Assembly: GCA_037043455.1 (NCBI GenBank)
Contig: JAWPHD010008230.1
Coordinates: 1 to 64,000 of the forward strand
Direction: 5' to 3'
DNA length: 64,000 nt
From: Cyrtodaria siliqua
Taxonomy: Eukaryota > Mollusca > Bivalvia > Adapedonta > Hiatellidae
Below the pieces are notes generated by a model. It had not been told where the DNA came from. It did no database searches and saw only the letters and a program-made list of their open reading frames with translations. A program made the position numbers and the translations under genes. Of this stretch, positions 35,287 through 47,041 are shown piece after piece; the stretch's first letter is position 1; each line of letters begins with the position of its first letter.

Positions 35287-36398
35287 GAAATGTGTCCATA
35301 GGACACGGATGCCCCCGGTATAAGTCACTAGAACTATGAATTCGCCAAAAAAATTATAAGATACAAGTGGAAGAACCAGTGGTGAATGGATAAAATAATA
35401 GATATACAATGCAATTATATGTGTCCAACGTTGACCGAAATCGAACTTGACCTGTATTTTATAATTACAAAGTGACACACCAAATATGACTTCAAAACAT
35501 GGACCGTTTCAAAAGTTATTGAGCGGAAAAGGGGCCATAACTCCTTCAGAAATTGACCGATTTTACCTTAATCGAACTTGACCTATATTTTATAATTACA
35601 CAGCTACACGCCAAATATTAATTACAAACATGGACCCTTTCAAAAGTTATTGAGCGGAAACCAATTTGTTGCAGAAAATTAAGTCGAAAAGGAGCCACAA
35701 CTCCTGCATAAAATTAGCAACGTTGACTGAAATCAAACTTGACCTGTATTTTATAATTACACAGCTGCACATCAAATTTTAATTACAAACATGGACCCTT
35801 TCAAAATTACAAAGTGACACACCAAATATGAATTCAAAACATGGACCGTTTCGAAAGTTATTGAGCGGAAAAGGGGCCATAACTCCTTCAGAAATTGACC
35901 GATGTTGACCTAAATCGAACTTGGCCTTTATTTTATAATTACACAGCTACACACCAAATATTAATTACAAACATGGACCTTTTCAAAACTTATTGAGCTG
36001 AAACCAATTTGTTGCAGAAAATTAAGTCGAAAAGGGGCCACAACTTTTGCATAAAATGAGCAACGTTGACCGAAATCGAACTTGACGTGTATTTTATAAT
36101 TACAAAGTGACACACCAAACATGAATTCAAAACATGGATCGTTTCAAAACTTATTGAGCTGAAACCAATTTGTTGCAGAAAATTAAGTCGAAAAGGGGCC
36201 ACAACTCTTGCATAAAATGAGCAACGTTGACCGAAATCGAACTCGACGTGTATTTTATAATTACAAAGTGACACACCAAACATGAATTCAAAACATGGAT
36301 CGTTTCAAAAGTTATTGAGCGGAAACCAATTTGTCGCACGGACGGACAGTGGTAACACTTAATGCCCCTTTCGGCATTCTCGAATGCCGGGGGTATAA
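35287..36398 (+). mobile_element. Tandem-core Helentron-like element, apparently complete
   Basis: Starts with the small palindrome TGTCCATAGGACA (35293-35305) and ATGCCCCCGGTAT. It has a core of five or six ~155-bp units (GGGGCCATAACTCCT, ATCGAACTTGACCTGTATTT, AACATGGACCCTTTCAAAAG). It ends with CGCACGGACGGACAGTGG, the hairpin CGGCATTC-TC-GAATGCCG and GGGGTATAAAA. CCCCCGG near the start is inverted as CCGGGGG near the end. No coding capacity. Confidence 0.65.
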
Positions 36399-36404
36399 AA
36401 AAAA

Positions 36405-36475
36405 CTAAGCGCAACTGACAAACAGACGGACTTTATCAAACTATAAGCATGGTTTGTAATGCAATCCAGCTAAAA
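36405..36475 (+). repeat. 3' end of another GACGG-module repeat
   Basis: CAAACAGACGGACTTTATCA, then TGTAATGCAATCCAGCTAAAAA. The same end occurs at 46300-46395 (ACGCAATCCAGCCAAAAAT). Confidence 0.5.
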
Positions 36476-37155
36476 ATTGATAAAATGTACGAATTTTATA
36501 TTAATTGTCTTCTTTTTTTATTGAATTTCATATCTTGCCACCAACATGGCAATCTAAGTATATTTCATCGATATTTCCCAAAATAACCTTATAGTTTCAA
36601 AAATTATATATTTAAAGACTACTGATATTTATAAATCAGAAAGGGAAACAACTCACTCTAAAATCTTGTAACTATACATTAAGAGTGATTTTTCCCCTTT
36701 GATTGCCAAATGTCACAAAAGAAACAACAAAACAAAACAACAAGCTGTTATACCACAATTACCCCTGTGGTGTTTTAATAATAATATACTAATATACATT
36801 TAAAAATACTTTGTTGAACATGTTACAAATGGATGGGGGTAGAGGGTGGTGGGGAGGCATACCTCATGGATTATTATTAATCATCAATGACGACACCGGG
36901 GTATGGAGTTAGACACAACCCGGTACTAACATGTTGAGTATATTGGAAGACACTGGTAAATTAGACATAAAGGTTGCTCCTAGGGATGGGAATTAGACAG
37001 TGAATAACCACATCCTGGTGACAATAACAAATATTGATATTCGTAAGATTGTTATATTGATGATACAAAAGAAGTGTACATTATATGGTTTACCCATAGT
37101 GTCAAAATCATGCTTTATATCGCTATTATGGACCTTAAACAAACGAAACTCCTAC

Positions 37156-37271
37156 CTTGTGACACAGAATGTCAATCACCCTAATATCCGTTACATGTCT
37201 GTTTTTATAGTATTCTTCTCGAAGCCTGGCTTTACATCTTTGCTGGCTCAGATCAAGGTCATACTCCTCAC
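37156..37271 (-). CDS. NDUFA6: NDUFA6, internal exon
   Basis: 116 nt between acceptor AAATTTTCTTTTCATAG and donor CACAAG|GTAGGA. Two leading bases complete a codon from the upstream exon. The 38 full codons include LSQQRCKARLREEYYKNRHV and TDIRVIDILCHK. These align with the middle of NDUFA6, whose conserved pattern is an R-x-x-F-x-K-N-x-H-V-T-D-x-R-V-x-D stretch. The exon ends in phase 0 and joins the exon at 27137-27271. The tyrosine and lysine-rich spacing agrees with the LYR-family helix following the LYR motif. Confidence 0.9.
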
Positions 37272-37379
37272 CTATGAAAAGAAAATTTGAGTGTGAAGTA
37301 AACTTCATCAGATTGACTTGTAAATGTTTGAATGGTATTTTACATCCTTTTTTGCAAATTCTTAATAGGCAATTATATT

Positions 37380-37450
37380 AATATTGTAAGAATCAACACT
37401 TTCTCGTGTACAAGTTGAGCTGCCAGTGGGATTCGAACCCGCAGCGGTAT
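37380..37450 (-). repeat. tRNA-derived SINE fragment
   Basis: GCCAGTGGGATTCGAACCC and TTGTAAGAATCAACACTTTC match the head and body junction of the SINE at 14330-14575. Confidence 0.6.
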
Positions 37451-38929
37451 CAGATTGAAGAATGGGCCACTATATAGTGATGGAAGTGTGATTAGTATAT
37501 GACCATAAAGGGACGAATGAAGAACTAGTACAAAAGGACAAACACTTTTAAAACCGTTGTGGTTGTTTAATAATCTGGTAAATTTGTCTCCCGTGAAAGT
37601 AACGTTACAGGTAAAAAAAAGGATGACCATCCCTCTGCTTGGCAAAAAGCACCATTAGGAAAATAAGTGTGTACACAGTACATATTGAACTGAAATAAAA
37701 TGAGTATTTTGAAATATAGACACGTAGTGTACGTGGATACACGATCTATCTGGAGCACTGCATGAGTTGGGCAGAGCAAAGTTTCCAAATCCGGAACGAT
37801 ATTTCAAGCAACATTTGAGTTATCTGCTCTTCAAAAGTCCATATCATCTGCGACGCTTGCTTTTTAATGTTTGTCTCTGTCATTAAAAATAAAGCAACCC
37901 ATATTATCAGACTCCAGGGCTCTGGAAATATTTTGAAAATCCATTTGTCCAGGACTGCAGGGCAAGGAGGTTTTCAAATACTCTTGCCCTGCCCAAAATG
38001 TCACTTGCCCCAAATTTAAGCTATGTCAACAATCAACATGCCTTTTTTTTCGAGATTGCGTGCAAAGTTGAATATTATTTTATTATTGTTTTTTTATAGA
38101 CAAAAATTTTGCGATGATTTCATTGTAAAATTAATGCCTTAAATTAGAAAGCACCATCACAGCTATAGGTTGTTACAATTATGAACATATCAATGTTTTC
38201 CTGCACTGGTGGGAGAGGGAAGATTACCTTGGGTCACTATGTTACATCGACCGATATACAAAGCTAACGCAAAGTGACAACACTATCTCACTAACTGATT
38301 TACAAATTGATATGTATTTCGCACTACATCTGTCACGTGACACTTCTTGCATAGAGGGGCTCGTTACGGGTTATATTTCAGACTATATACAAATTTTAAA
38401 CACCGCATCTTCAATTGAAGATTGGCACCTCATACGTTCCTCGGCAAATCAGATTCTGATAAACTGTCAAGTGGGAGGGATTAAAGGCAATCTTGAAATT
38501 TTTATCAAGCATTAAAATTAGTGTCTCAATTTATTTATCCAGTATCATCTTGACTTTAAATCTGCTTGCATATATATATTTAAATAAAATTTTGAGTTTT
38601 CAACTTTTCTTCGTTATTCTACCATAGGTTTGAATATATTATTTTATATGAAATATGCTTAACAGCGAGGAATATGCAAAAACAGTTTCCTTTATACTAT
38701 GATAGAACATAGGCAATTGATTCAGAAAAACTAAGGGGATGCCGCGAGTTTTACAAAAATCAAGATTGTGTCCCTTTAAACAATCACAAACAGCACAGGT
38801 CAGTTTTATGCACTTAATTCCTATGCAATTATCGACACACTTTACAATAAGGCAAAAAAAAAAAAATGGAAAAAAAAAAGGAAAAAAATAAATAAATAAA
38901 AAAAATGTGTAAGTTTGGTTAAGATTGCT

Positions 38930-39330
38930 CAAGAAATGTGGCCTGTATTGTGTTAACATGTAAAACTGCATTTTTTTGCTAATTCAGGGGCCATAACTCA
39001 GGTGTTACTGGTCCGATCGTGCCCATTATCGAATTCGTCCGAGATCTTATGGTCATATACAATCTGTGCAAGTTTGGTTAAGATTGCTCAAGAAATGTGG
39101 CCTCTATCGCGTAAACAAGATGAAACTGCATTTTTTGCTAATGCAGGAGCATAACTCTGGTGTTACTGGTCCGATCTTGCCCAATAGAACTCGTTCGAGA
39201 TATACAATCTATGCAAGTTTGGTAAAGATTGCTCAAGAAATGTGGCCTCTATTGTGTAAACAAGCTAAATGTTGACGACAGACGCCGCACGAAGAGTGGT
39301 CACAATAGCTCACCCTTGAGCTAAAAAATA
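38930..39330 (+). repeat. GGGCCATAACTC-type array
   Basis: Three ~115-bp units with AAGTTTGGTTAAGATTGCTC, AAATGTGGCCTCTAT and GGTGTTACTGGTCCGATC blocks. They are followed by GACGACAGACGCCGCACG and an AGCTCACCCTTGAGCT hairpin then AAAAAA, the same end structure as other tandem-core elements here. Confidence 0.65.
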
Positions 39331-39599
39331 ACTGAACATGGCAAGGCCGACATATAAAAACAAAGTTGATGCCCCTATAACAAAGTTCTACTAACTGAGC
39401 TATCAAGGGCATACGGCTAGGAATCGATTATTCACCAGTTACCTGTACTCGATTACATACACCCGACCACATTGAAATTTGTCCCTGAATTTCTAGTGGA
39501 GGCCGGCTGTCAGACTTATTTTCATACTGTTAAATGCTAACAGACACGATCCTGGACCCCGATTGAGCCCCCAAATATAACAGGTGGTGAACAAATCGT

Positions 39600-39670
39600 T
39601 CCTCAACCGGGACTCGAACCCAGGGTCTCTGGTTACCGTACCAGGGCTCTAACCACTGAGCTATCGAGGA
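39600..39670 (-). pseudogene. tRNA-like (Thr-like) sequence, SINE head or pseudogene
   Basis: 71 bases fold as a near-complete cloverleaf on the minus strand: acceptor TCCTCGA/TTGAGGA (one G-T), D arm GCTC-AGTGGTTA-GAGC, anticodon stem CTGGT/ACCAG, and T arm CTGGG-TTCGAGT-CCCGG. The anticodon loop is only six bases (ACGGTA), so it is not a standard functional tRNA. A half copy lies at 39374-39420, and both are followed by ACGGYTAGGAATCGAT, pointing to a dispersed tRNA-derived repeat. Confidence 0.6.
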
Positions 39671-39699
39671 CACACGGTTAGGAATCGATATTTCACCAT

Positions 39700-40870
39700 A
39701 GATCAGAGGAAGGTGCTGTTAAAATTTGATGAAGATCGGATAGGTAATGCTGAGATATAACAAAAACTATTGCATATCTTGGAGAAAGTAGGTCAAAGTG
39801 ACCTAGTTTTCAGGGTATCAGTGCTCCAAGAAAATTAAAATTGGGGACTAGCCCAGGGCATGTAGATTTCAAAAGTCCACTTGCCTTGACTGAAAGTCAC
39901 TAGCCCTGATTTATCTTTTAGTTGCCCGAAATTATCAGTACCATTGAATAGCTTTTATTTATCCATTGCATCATATAACAAAAGCACAACCATTTTCTTT
40001 TACATTTTTAGGATCGCGTTGCAAATCACATAAAAGCCCGTACCGGGTCCTGCAAATTAAACCATCCAAAAGCAGGTACGCGTTCCGGTGTTATTTAGCA
40101 GCTTGCATTTGTGAATAAGCATTTGTTGTAAAGCGTTTTTACAGACTTACTAAAAATAGAAAATACGGCAATTCATTGAAAAATAAGAATATAAAATCGA
40201 AATCACCGTTCAAACAGTTAATATTCGAGTGATCTTACTTCTTCTACATGTCCAGCGTGACAAATTCGTATGACCACTCAATGTTAATATGTAATGCGAT
40301 TGGTTATATCGATTGGTTCAAATCGTGTAATCAACCAATGAAATGCATGCTTTCAAACTGATGAACTTTAATCAAGGGAGAAAACTCTTTATTGTTCAAC
40401 AAATAACATTATGGCTTCAAATTACACGCGATTAAAGGTGATTTCTGGTTGAATTTTAGTTTGCAAAGTTTGATTGTCCCGAGATTATTTTGACTAGCCC
40501 GACGGGCAACCATTTTTGAAAGAGAGACTAGCCCAGATTCAGATTGGACTAGCCCCGGGCGTCGGGCTATCCTATTCTTGGAGCACTGGGTATGGTCAGT
40601 GCTTGATGAGAGGAAGCCTTCAAGGTATTGTTTAAGTTTGATGAAGATCGGACATGGTAATGATGAGATAACACACACACACACCCACACCCAACCACCC
40701 CCTACGAAACTTAAACAAAAAGGTTATATTAAAATATTTTGGAGAAAGTAGGTATTGATGAGAGGAAGGTGCTGTTAAAATTGGATGAAGATTGGACATG
40801 GTAATGCTGAGATATAACAAATTATTATTCCCCACAACCCACCACCGCATATTTTGGAGAAAGTAGGTCT
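39700..40870 (+). repeat. ~130-bp array split by a transposon
   Basis: Units with GAGGAAGGTGCTGTTAAAAT, TGATGAAGATCGGAYATGG and TTTGGAGAAAGTAGGT occur at 39700-39818 and again at 40589-40870. Between them sits the TIR element at 39819-40588. Confidence 0.7.
39819..40588. mobile_element. 770-bp TIR element, hAT-like ends
   Basis: Perfect 14-bp TIRs, CAGTGCTCCAAGAA and TTCTTGGAGCACTG, with GGTAT directly repeated outside (39814-39818 and 40589-40593). The CAGTG start suggests hAT, although hAT usually duplicates 8 bp. The inside is non-coding with repeated GACTAGCCC motifs. A partial copy of the inside occurs at 41549-41771 and 43388-43460. Confidence 0.75.
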
Positions 40871-41109
40871 CTCAATGGGTAAGCAACAGTTTGTTTGCAT
40901 GTCAGATGGGAAAACATTAAACACATATATTAAAATTAAAACAAGCAATAAAAATCGAATAATAAAAAAAATAAAAAAATAATAAAAAGAAATATGTAAA
41001 AAATAAAAATAAAATCAAGTTGGTGGGGGTTGGGGAGGGGGCAACATATATGTGTAAGAATTGACAAAAGCAACACAGAATATGTAAAAAAAAAAAAAAC
41101 ATCAGAATT

Positions 41110-41520
41110 TGGGTTCGATGGGAGCCCAGGGGTTACAGGAACCAAAATTTCTTAAGCAGCCATTATGATAATGCTACAAGGAAGCTAATGGCCAAATTTG
41201 GTTGTGCTAGGCTAAGAATTGTAAGAGATATAGACTTGTAAACAAAGCTTACACGCAAAATTTGATGTGAAATGGGACACATTTTATGGGCTATCATAAT
41301 TTGGGTTCCATGGGAGCCCATGGCTTACAGGAACCAAAATTGCTTAGGCAGCCCTTAAGATAATGCTATAAGGAAGCCCATGAACAAATTTGGTTGTGCT
41401 AGGATAAGAAATGTAAGAGATATAGACTTGTAAACACAGCTTACACGCAAACCTTGATGTGGGACGCCGACGCCGGGGTGATTACATAAGCTCTCTTATT
41501 CTTCGAATAGTCGAGCTAAA
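41110..41520 (+). repeat. Two-copy ~185-bp repeat with hairpin end
   Basis: Two copies beginning AGAATTTGGGTTCGATGGGA / ATAATTTGGGTTCCATGGGA, then GACGCCGACGCCGGGG, AGCTCTCTTATTCTTCGAATAG and TCGAGCTAAAAAA. Same end plan as the Helentron-like elements. Confidence 0.65.
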
Positions 41521-41771
41521 AAAACTGATATGGTTCTATGTACCTTTATTTTCCTTTTATTTATCCATTGCATCATATAACAAAAACAATATTATTTTCT
41601 TTTACAGTTTTATGATCGCGCCACGAATCACATCAAAAACAGTACCGGGTCCCACAAATTAAACCATCCAAGACAGGTGCGCGTTCCCGGTGTTATTTAG
41701 CAGGTGCATTTGTGAATGCGTTCATCGTTAAGCGTTTTGTATGACAACAATTTATAGAAAAATAAGAATAT

Positions 41772-43387
41772 GACAAGAGGCCCAAGAGGGCCTGTGGACG
41801 CTCTACTGGCTAACATGGCTCTTATAACATCAATGTAGCGAGTGACTGCCATTTACATTTTTTTGAAAGTTTCGGGCAAAAAACAGCTTTTTAACTAAAT
41901 CAAGGGCCATAACTAAAGAATCTGGTAAAGTTTGATAAAGATCAAAATGAAGGCCATACCATATTCACGAGGCAAAATATAGCATTTTAACTAAATCAAG
42001 AGCCATAACTCCTCTGTTACTGGTCCGACTGGTCCAACATAGAGCTAAAAAAAAAAAAAAAAAAAAATTAAAAATAAGTAATATTTCAAAACTAGGGAGA
42101 AATAATTTAATAATAATAATTTAAAAAAAAAAAAAAAAATTAAAAAAAAAAAAAATTTAAAAAAAAATATAAAAAAAAAAAAATTAAAATAAAATATAAT
42201 TAATAATAATATAAAAAAAATACTGTCATAAAAACTGGTCCGATCTGGTTGGTTTTCGAACTTGACCAAGCTTTCATAGACATTAACAATCTGATAAAGT
42301 TTGGTAAAGATCAGATGAAAAATGAAGGCCCTATCGCCTTAACGAGGCAAAATATATCATTTTGAAGTAAATCAAGGGCTACAACTCCGATAATACTGGT
42401 TTTCGTACTTGTCCGAGCTCTCATTGATATTAACAATCTGATAAAGTTTGGTAAAGATCGGATGAACAATGAAGCCTCTATAGTCTTAACGAGGCAAAAT
42501 ATAGCATTTTTAACTAAATCAAGGGCCATAACTCCGCTGTTACTAGTCCGATATAGCTGGTTTTCGAACTTGTCCAAGCTTTCATTGATATTAACAATCT
42601 GATAAAGTTTGGTAAGGATCAGATGAACAATGAAGCCCCTATCGTCTTAACGAGGCAAAATATAGCATTTTTAACTAAATCAAGGGCCATAACTCCGCTG
42701 TTATTGGTCCGATATGGCCGTTTTTCAAACTTGTTCGAGCTTTCAACGACATTAACAATCTGATAAAGATTGGTTAAGATCGGATGAACAATGAAGCCCC
42801 TATCGTCTTAACGATGCAAAATATAGCATTTTTAACTAAATCAAGGGACACAATTCCGCTGTTACTAGTCCGATATGGCTGGTTTTCGAACTTATCTGAC
42901 CTTTCATTGATATTAACAATGTGGTAAAGTTTGGTAAAGATAGGATGAAAAACGAAGGCCATATCGTCTTAACGAGGCAAAATATAGCAATATAGCATTT
43001 TTAACTAAATCAAGGACAATAACTCCGCTGTTACTGGTCCAATCTGGCTGGTTTTCGAACTTGTCCGAGCTTTCATTGATATTAACAATCTGGTAGAGTT
43101 TGGTAAAGATAGGATGAAAAATGAATGCCCTATCGTCTTAACGAGGCACAATTTAGCAATATAGCATTTTTAACTAAATCAAGGGCCATAACTCCGCTGT
43201 TACTAGTCCGATCTGGCTGGTTTTCGAACTCATCCGAGCTTTCATTGATATTAACAACCTGTTAAAGTTTGGTAAAGATCGGATGAAAAATGAAGGCCCT
43301 ATCGTCTTACCGAGACAAAAGTTAACAACGGACGACGGACAACTCGGCATCCCATATAAGCTCTGCTGGCCTTCGACCAGTAGAGCT
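41772..43387 (+). mobile_element. Helentron-like tandem-core element with known empty site
   Basis: Starts GACAAGAGGCCCAAGAGGGC and GCTCTACTGG (41800-41809). The core is about nine ~170-bp units (GGGCCATAACTCCGCTGTTA, GAGCTTTCATTGATATTAAC). It ends with ACGGACGACGGACAACTCGG, an AGCTCTGCTGGCC hairpin and CCAGTAGAGC (43377-43386), the exact inverse of the subterminal start motif. The interrupted host sequence is continuous at 40181-40215, showing no target-site duplication. This matches non-autonomous Helentron (HINE) architecture. Reading frames in the core are repeat translations. Confidence 0.75.
42047..42222. repeat. A-rich low-complexity block
   Basis: Almost pure A with scattered T inside the tandem core. 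It may be an expansion or an assembly-difficult stretch. Confidence 0.9.
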
Positions 43388-43644
43388 AAAAAGGAAATCA
43401 CCGTTGAAACTATTACTATTCGAGTGATCTTTCTTCCTATGTCCAGTGTGGATTTTCAGACGCTTTTGTCCTTTTGTTGTATGTATGCAAGGTGTGTATT
43501 TGACGATGTTGGGTAGACTACAGCAGATAACAACACTCGCATACGGACTAGTGCACCTGTTTGTGTACTCACCCATACCTCGTCCAGCTTGCATTTGCGA
43601 GCGCCCATTTCGTTCCCTGCCTTAAAACAACCTAACGTCATGAC

Positions 43645-44457
43645 CCCCATTATCGTGGTATTCCCATTATCGTGGTACGTCATTACACGCGAAAATTATT
43701 ATATATGACGATGAGTGACGTCACAGCTCGTGAGCTATTTTTACCAGAAGGGAATCCCCAACACTGTTGGAATATAAAAAGTAAATCAACTGCATCAATT
43801 TTCCTAAAGTATTAAAAATAGTAAAAATCTGTTAAAGAACAACTATTTTTTAAGTTTGGACAATGTTTCTACCTCATATATATCCCCTAACAAAGTTACT
43901 TCGTGTTTACATTCATCCGTCTGTTGTCACAGAATGCAGACGCTGCTTCTACTGGGTCACACCAGGTCGGACTATTCCATTTTTTGTGAAGTTTTTTTTA
44001 TAAAAAGACATTACGTAGCACATACCGTACATCCTATAATAAAGAGCATTTACTCTGCCAAGCCAAATTCTCGATGTGTGGGTTTCAAATTGAAAAAAGA
44101 GCGGTCATGGACTGGCTTTTGAACCTTGTGTTTTTGATTTAAAATAATTATAGAACATAAAAAATGCCTATATTTAATAAAAATTTGTACTATATGTACA
44201 ATTTTTTGAGTTTATACGGTACAGTAGCAAAACCATGAGCTGGTCATGTGATCAGATGCAATATGCAAAAAGTCGCTAAGTAAACGTTTACGTGTCCGCT
44301 ACAATTATCCAATTTAAGATTTAGCTGATATTATATGTGTAAATCATGTTTACATCAATTAAACCTTGTCTGAATAAAGTTTTAAATAACTTCACAACAT
44401 GGTTTACCCTTAAAATATCTCATTTGGATCAATTTTCGAATTGCCACGATAATGGGG
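43645..44457. mobile_element. ~0.8-kb TIR element (CCCCATTATCGTGG ends)
   Basis: CCCCATTATCGTGG at 43645-43658 is exactly inverted at 44444-44457. The left end has a second nearby CCCATTATCGTGG. A single end of the same family (CCACGATAATGGG) occurs near 48130. No coding capacity recognised and no clear target duplication. Confidence 0.6.
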
Positions 44458-44564
44458 ACCCTCTATCAATAATGGAATCTTCCGACCCAATCGGAATAGT
44501 TCACGACATCCGGTAAAAAGTGATTCACGGGAGATAATTTTGTCAATGTAAACAAAGATGATAT

Positions 44565-45961
44565 AATATGAAATAGGTTAAACCTATAGGGCGAGCACAG
44601 TTCATGTTTGATTGTGCCGCTGCGTATGTATACACCCATATGTGCAAGTCGAGCTGCGAGAATCGTAGCTCTTATGGCGTGTACCCCTATACCATGGTAG
44701 GTATATACCACCATAAGAGCCATGATTCTCGCGTCTAGTGCAAGTCTACCTGTACGTGCCTTCTGAATCGTGACATCCCACCCCAACACATTTCAATTCG
44801 TGTGTGTGTGTGTGTGTGTGTGTGTGTATTTCTAAGGATTATAATCCGTCCGCCTACGACAGGCGTCCTACCCGACGATTATAGGCACAATGGAGTCTGG
44901 AATTTTATCTGTGTTTGTGTGTGATGTGATGATATGTCTACTTGAAGCAGCGAACTCAATGGTTTCTTTATAGTGCTGCCACACTGGAATACCACACCGT
45001 AGTAGACATGATACCCCCAGTCACATTATTCTGACACTGGTCAATTAGTCGTAGCACTACCCATTATTTGCTCGTCTGGCAAGGGTTCCATTTTTAAAGT
45101 ATCTGGTATGACGCGGTCAGGGGACTCGAACCCACGACCTCCCGAATGCAAGGCAGACGCTCTAACCAGTACACCACAGTGCTTCGGTCAAATTTCAATT
45201 CGTTCCCAGACAGGACAGATATGGCATGGAACGAACTTCTAACGGCTATCTAGTCATGATCCAGTCTGGATCGACATTGGCTGAATCACCAACCGTCATA
45301 AAAGCTGCTACTACATCAGTGTATGCAAGATATATATACATAAACCGTGATGCACGCGTATACTTTTTTGCCGAACAACATGTTACATGTTATTACGGTT
45401 TCAACGTTATGTCATTACGAAAAATGTATATATATGATTTAATTTTTTTTTTATTTGAATAGACGTCTTCAACGTGTGTTAAATTGATTCATACGTATTG
45501 TCTAATCATTATGATGATGTATGTTTGAGAAAAGTACAATGATTTTAAAACATAGGAATTTGTTGTTTCCTACTTGACATTTAATAAATGGTGGTCCATT
45601 TTCAGAATATTAGTTCAATATTTAGTTGAGTATGTCTGTGGGTGGAGGAGACAGGGTCCGACGTTTTTCATCAATATATTCTGAAAATGCACCAAATTCA
45701 TCAAATGCTATGTAGAAAAGACGTTGGTTTGTTTCACTGTTCTTGATGTTTAGCACTAGCTGTGCTCAAGATACGTATTAGTTTCTACATCTACATTTTA
45801 AGAAACTGAGTGTCCTATTTGACCCTAATGTTTCTGTCGGTGGTAGAAAAACAAAAATAGTGAAATGATAGGACAGAGAAAAGCATAGATCGATTGAAGC
45901 AGAAGACAGGTAAAGTTTCCAAACCGTGTTTTCATCACCTTCAAATTTGAACTACTCCGTA
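44565..45961 (+). repeat. 1.4-kb dispersed element, copy 1
   Basis: Shares AATATGAAATAGGTTAAACC at the left and GAACTACTCCGTA at the right with copy 2 at 57591-59013, at high identity throughout. It contains a ~80-bp imperfect hairpin (44660-44735; GAATCGTAGCTCTTATGG against CCATAAGAGCCATGATTC), a (TG)n run, a tRNA-like block at 45118-45182 and a short open frame from the ATG at 45226. Class unknown. Confidence 0.8.
45118..45182 (-). pseudogene. tRNA-like block inside the 1.4-kb repeat
   Basis: On the minus strand TGGTGTACTGGTTAGAGCG resembles an A-box region and GTGGGTTCGAGTCCCC a B box, with TTGCATT in the anticodon-loop position. Acceptor pairing is not convincing. Also present at about 58108-58175. 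It may serve as a polymerase III promoter for the repeat. Confidence 0.5.
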
Positions 45962-46261
45962 GCATCAGACCAAACCGGATGACCGGTTACAGGTACACTG
46001 GCATAGGAACGTTTCATTTATATGGGGGTCCAGTGGACACCTTAAACTTTGTTAAAAGTAACAAAAAAAAAAAGGTGAAGCACTAATAGTGGCGCGAAAG
46101 CCGGATTGCGAATTTAACATTTTAAGTGAAAAATCTGTGTGAAAAGGGGGGTAGTCCAGGTAAAATACATGACATAGTTAGGGTTATTTTCATATAACAT
46201 TTGTAATGATGTTGAACAAGTGTCAAGTTTCAAAGCTTTTCGACAATTCATTTTTGAGAAA

Positions 46262-46400
46262 TGAGGGAAAAAAACAACTTTAACGAAAACTTCAAAACTC
46301 GTAGACGGACGGACGGATAGACGGACAGACACATGGAAATCGCCAAACTGTAAGCCTAGATTTGCTACGCAATCCAGCCAAAAATAAAAAATACCCATTC
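46262..46400 (+). repeat. 3' end of a GACGG-module repeat
   Basis: AGACGGACGGACGGATAGAC, then GGACAGACACATGG, then ACGCAATCCAGCCAAAAAT. Matches the end at 36405-36475. Confidence 0.55.
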
Positions 46401-46411
46401 TGTACATTATG

Positions 46412-46512
46412 GTGGAGTCTAATCCGAGCCTTCTCTGACCTTACCAGCCCTTTTTACGATTTTTGATATTTCATCTGGCTGTGTACGCATAAGGCTCGGA
46501 TTAGGTGGAGTC
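46412..46512. mobile_element. Very short MITE
   Basis: TAATCCGAGCCTT and its inverse AAGGCTCGGATTA lie about 60 bp apart and are flanked by the direct repeat GGTGGAGTCTA on both sides. Confidence 0.55.
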
Positions 46513-47041
46513 TAAACCCGACAAATTTGCTATTATTTTGGGCGTTTGTTTAAGCTAAAGGTTTTTCAGCTATGTGAGTGAGTAATTTTAACAAAATGTA
46601 AATACATTATATATAATTGGAACTGGCAATTTTAGTGGTAAATAAAATCACCTTAGTTTGGAAATTTGGTTAAAAAATAAATATTTTACAGCCATCAGTT
46701 CAGATGACAGCAACAAAATAAGAAATCTCAAATATAACTTCAGTTAGCCTCAATAGTTTCAGGATGTCTTAATTTCGGTTTGCCCAACTCATTAAAACCA
46801 TTTTTGGATAAAAGGTCGAAGCGCCCCAAAATATCCAACATAGGGTATCGTAAAAATACCTTTTGAACTTCCCCTACCCAAACACGCCAGTCAAATTATT
46901 GGGATCTCGGGAAGGAGGCTGTTCCTACCCCTGCCAGTGTGAGTAACATCTTGGGCATAACCATCGTTTAGTCACTTTAGACCTGGTGTTGTTCTAAATA
47001 CTAGTAGTTATATTTTTTCATAATGGACCATAATGTTACTG

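Larger units (their letters stand above)
27272..37155 (-). other. NDUFA6 last intron, ~9.9 kb of repeats
   Basis: Intron between donor CACAAG|GTAGGA (37156/37155) and the acceptor before 27271. Nearly all of it is tandem arrays and transposons listed separately. At 27371 a CAGGGGCGTAGCCTGG sequence resembles a DNA-transposon terminus, but no partner end was found. About 27550-28080, 33011-33490 and 36476-37155 hold no feature I can name. Confidence 0.75.

Noticed and set aside
39600..39670. Functional tRNA gene
   Set aside because: The cloverleaf is good but the anticodon loop has six bases, and a related half copy lies nearby, pointing to a tRNA-derived repeat.
42045..42269. Phenylalanine-rich frame
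   Set aside because: Translation of an A-rich low-complexity block.
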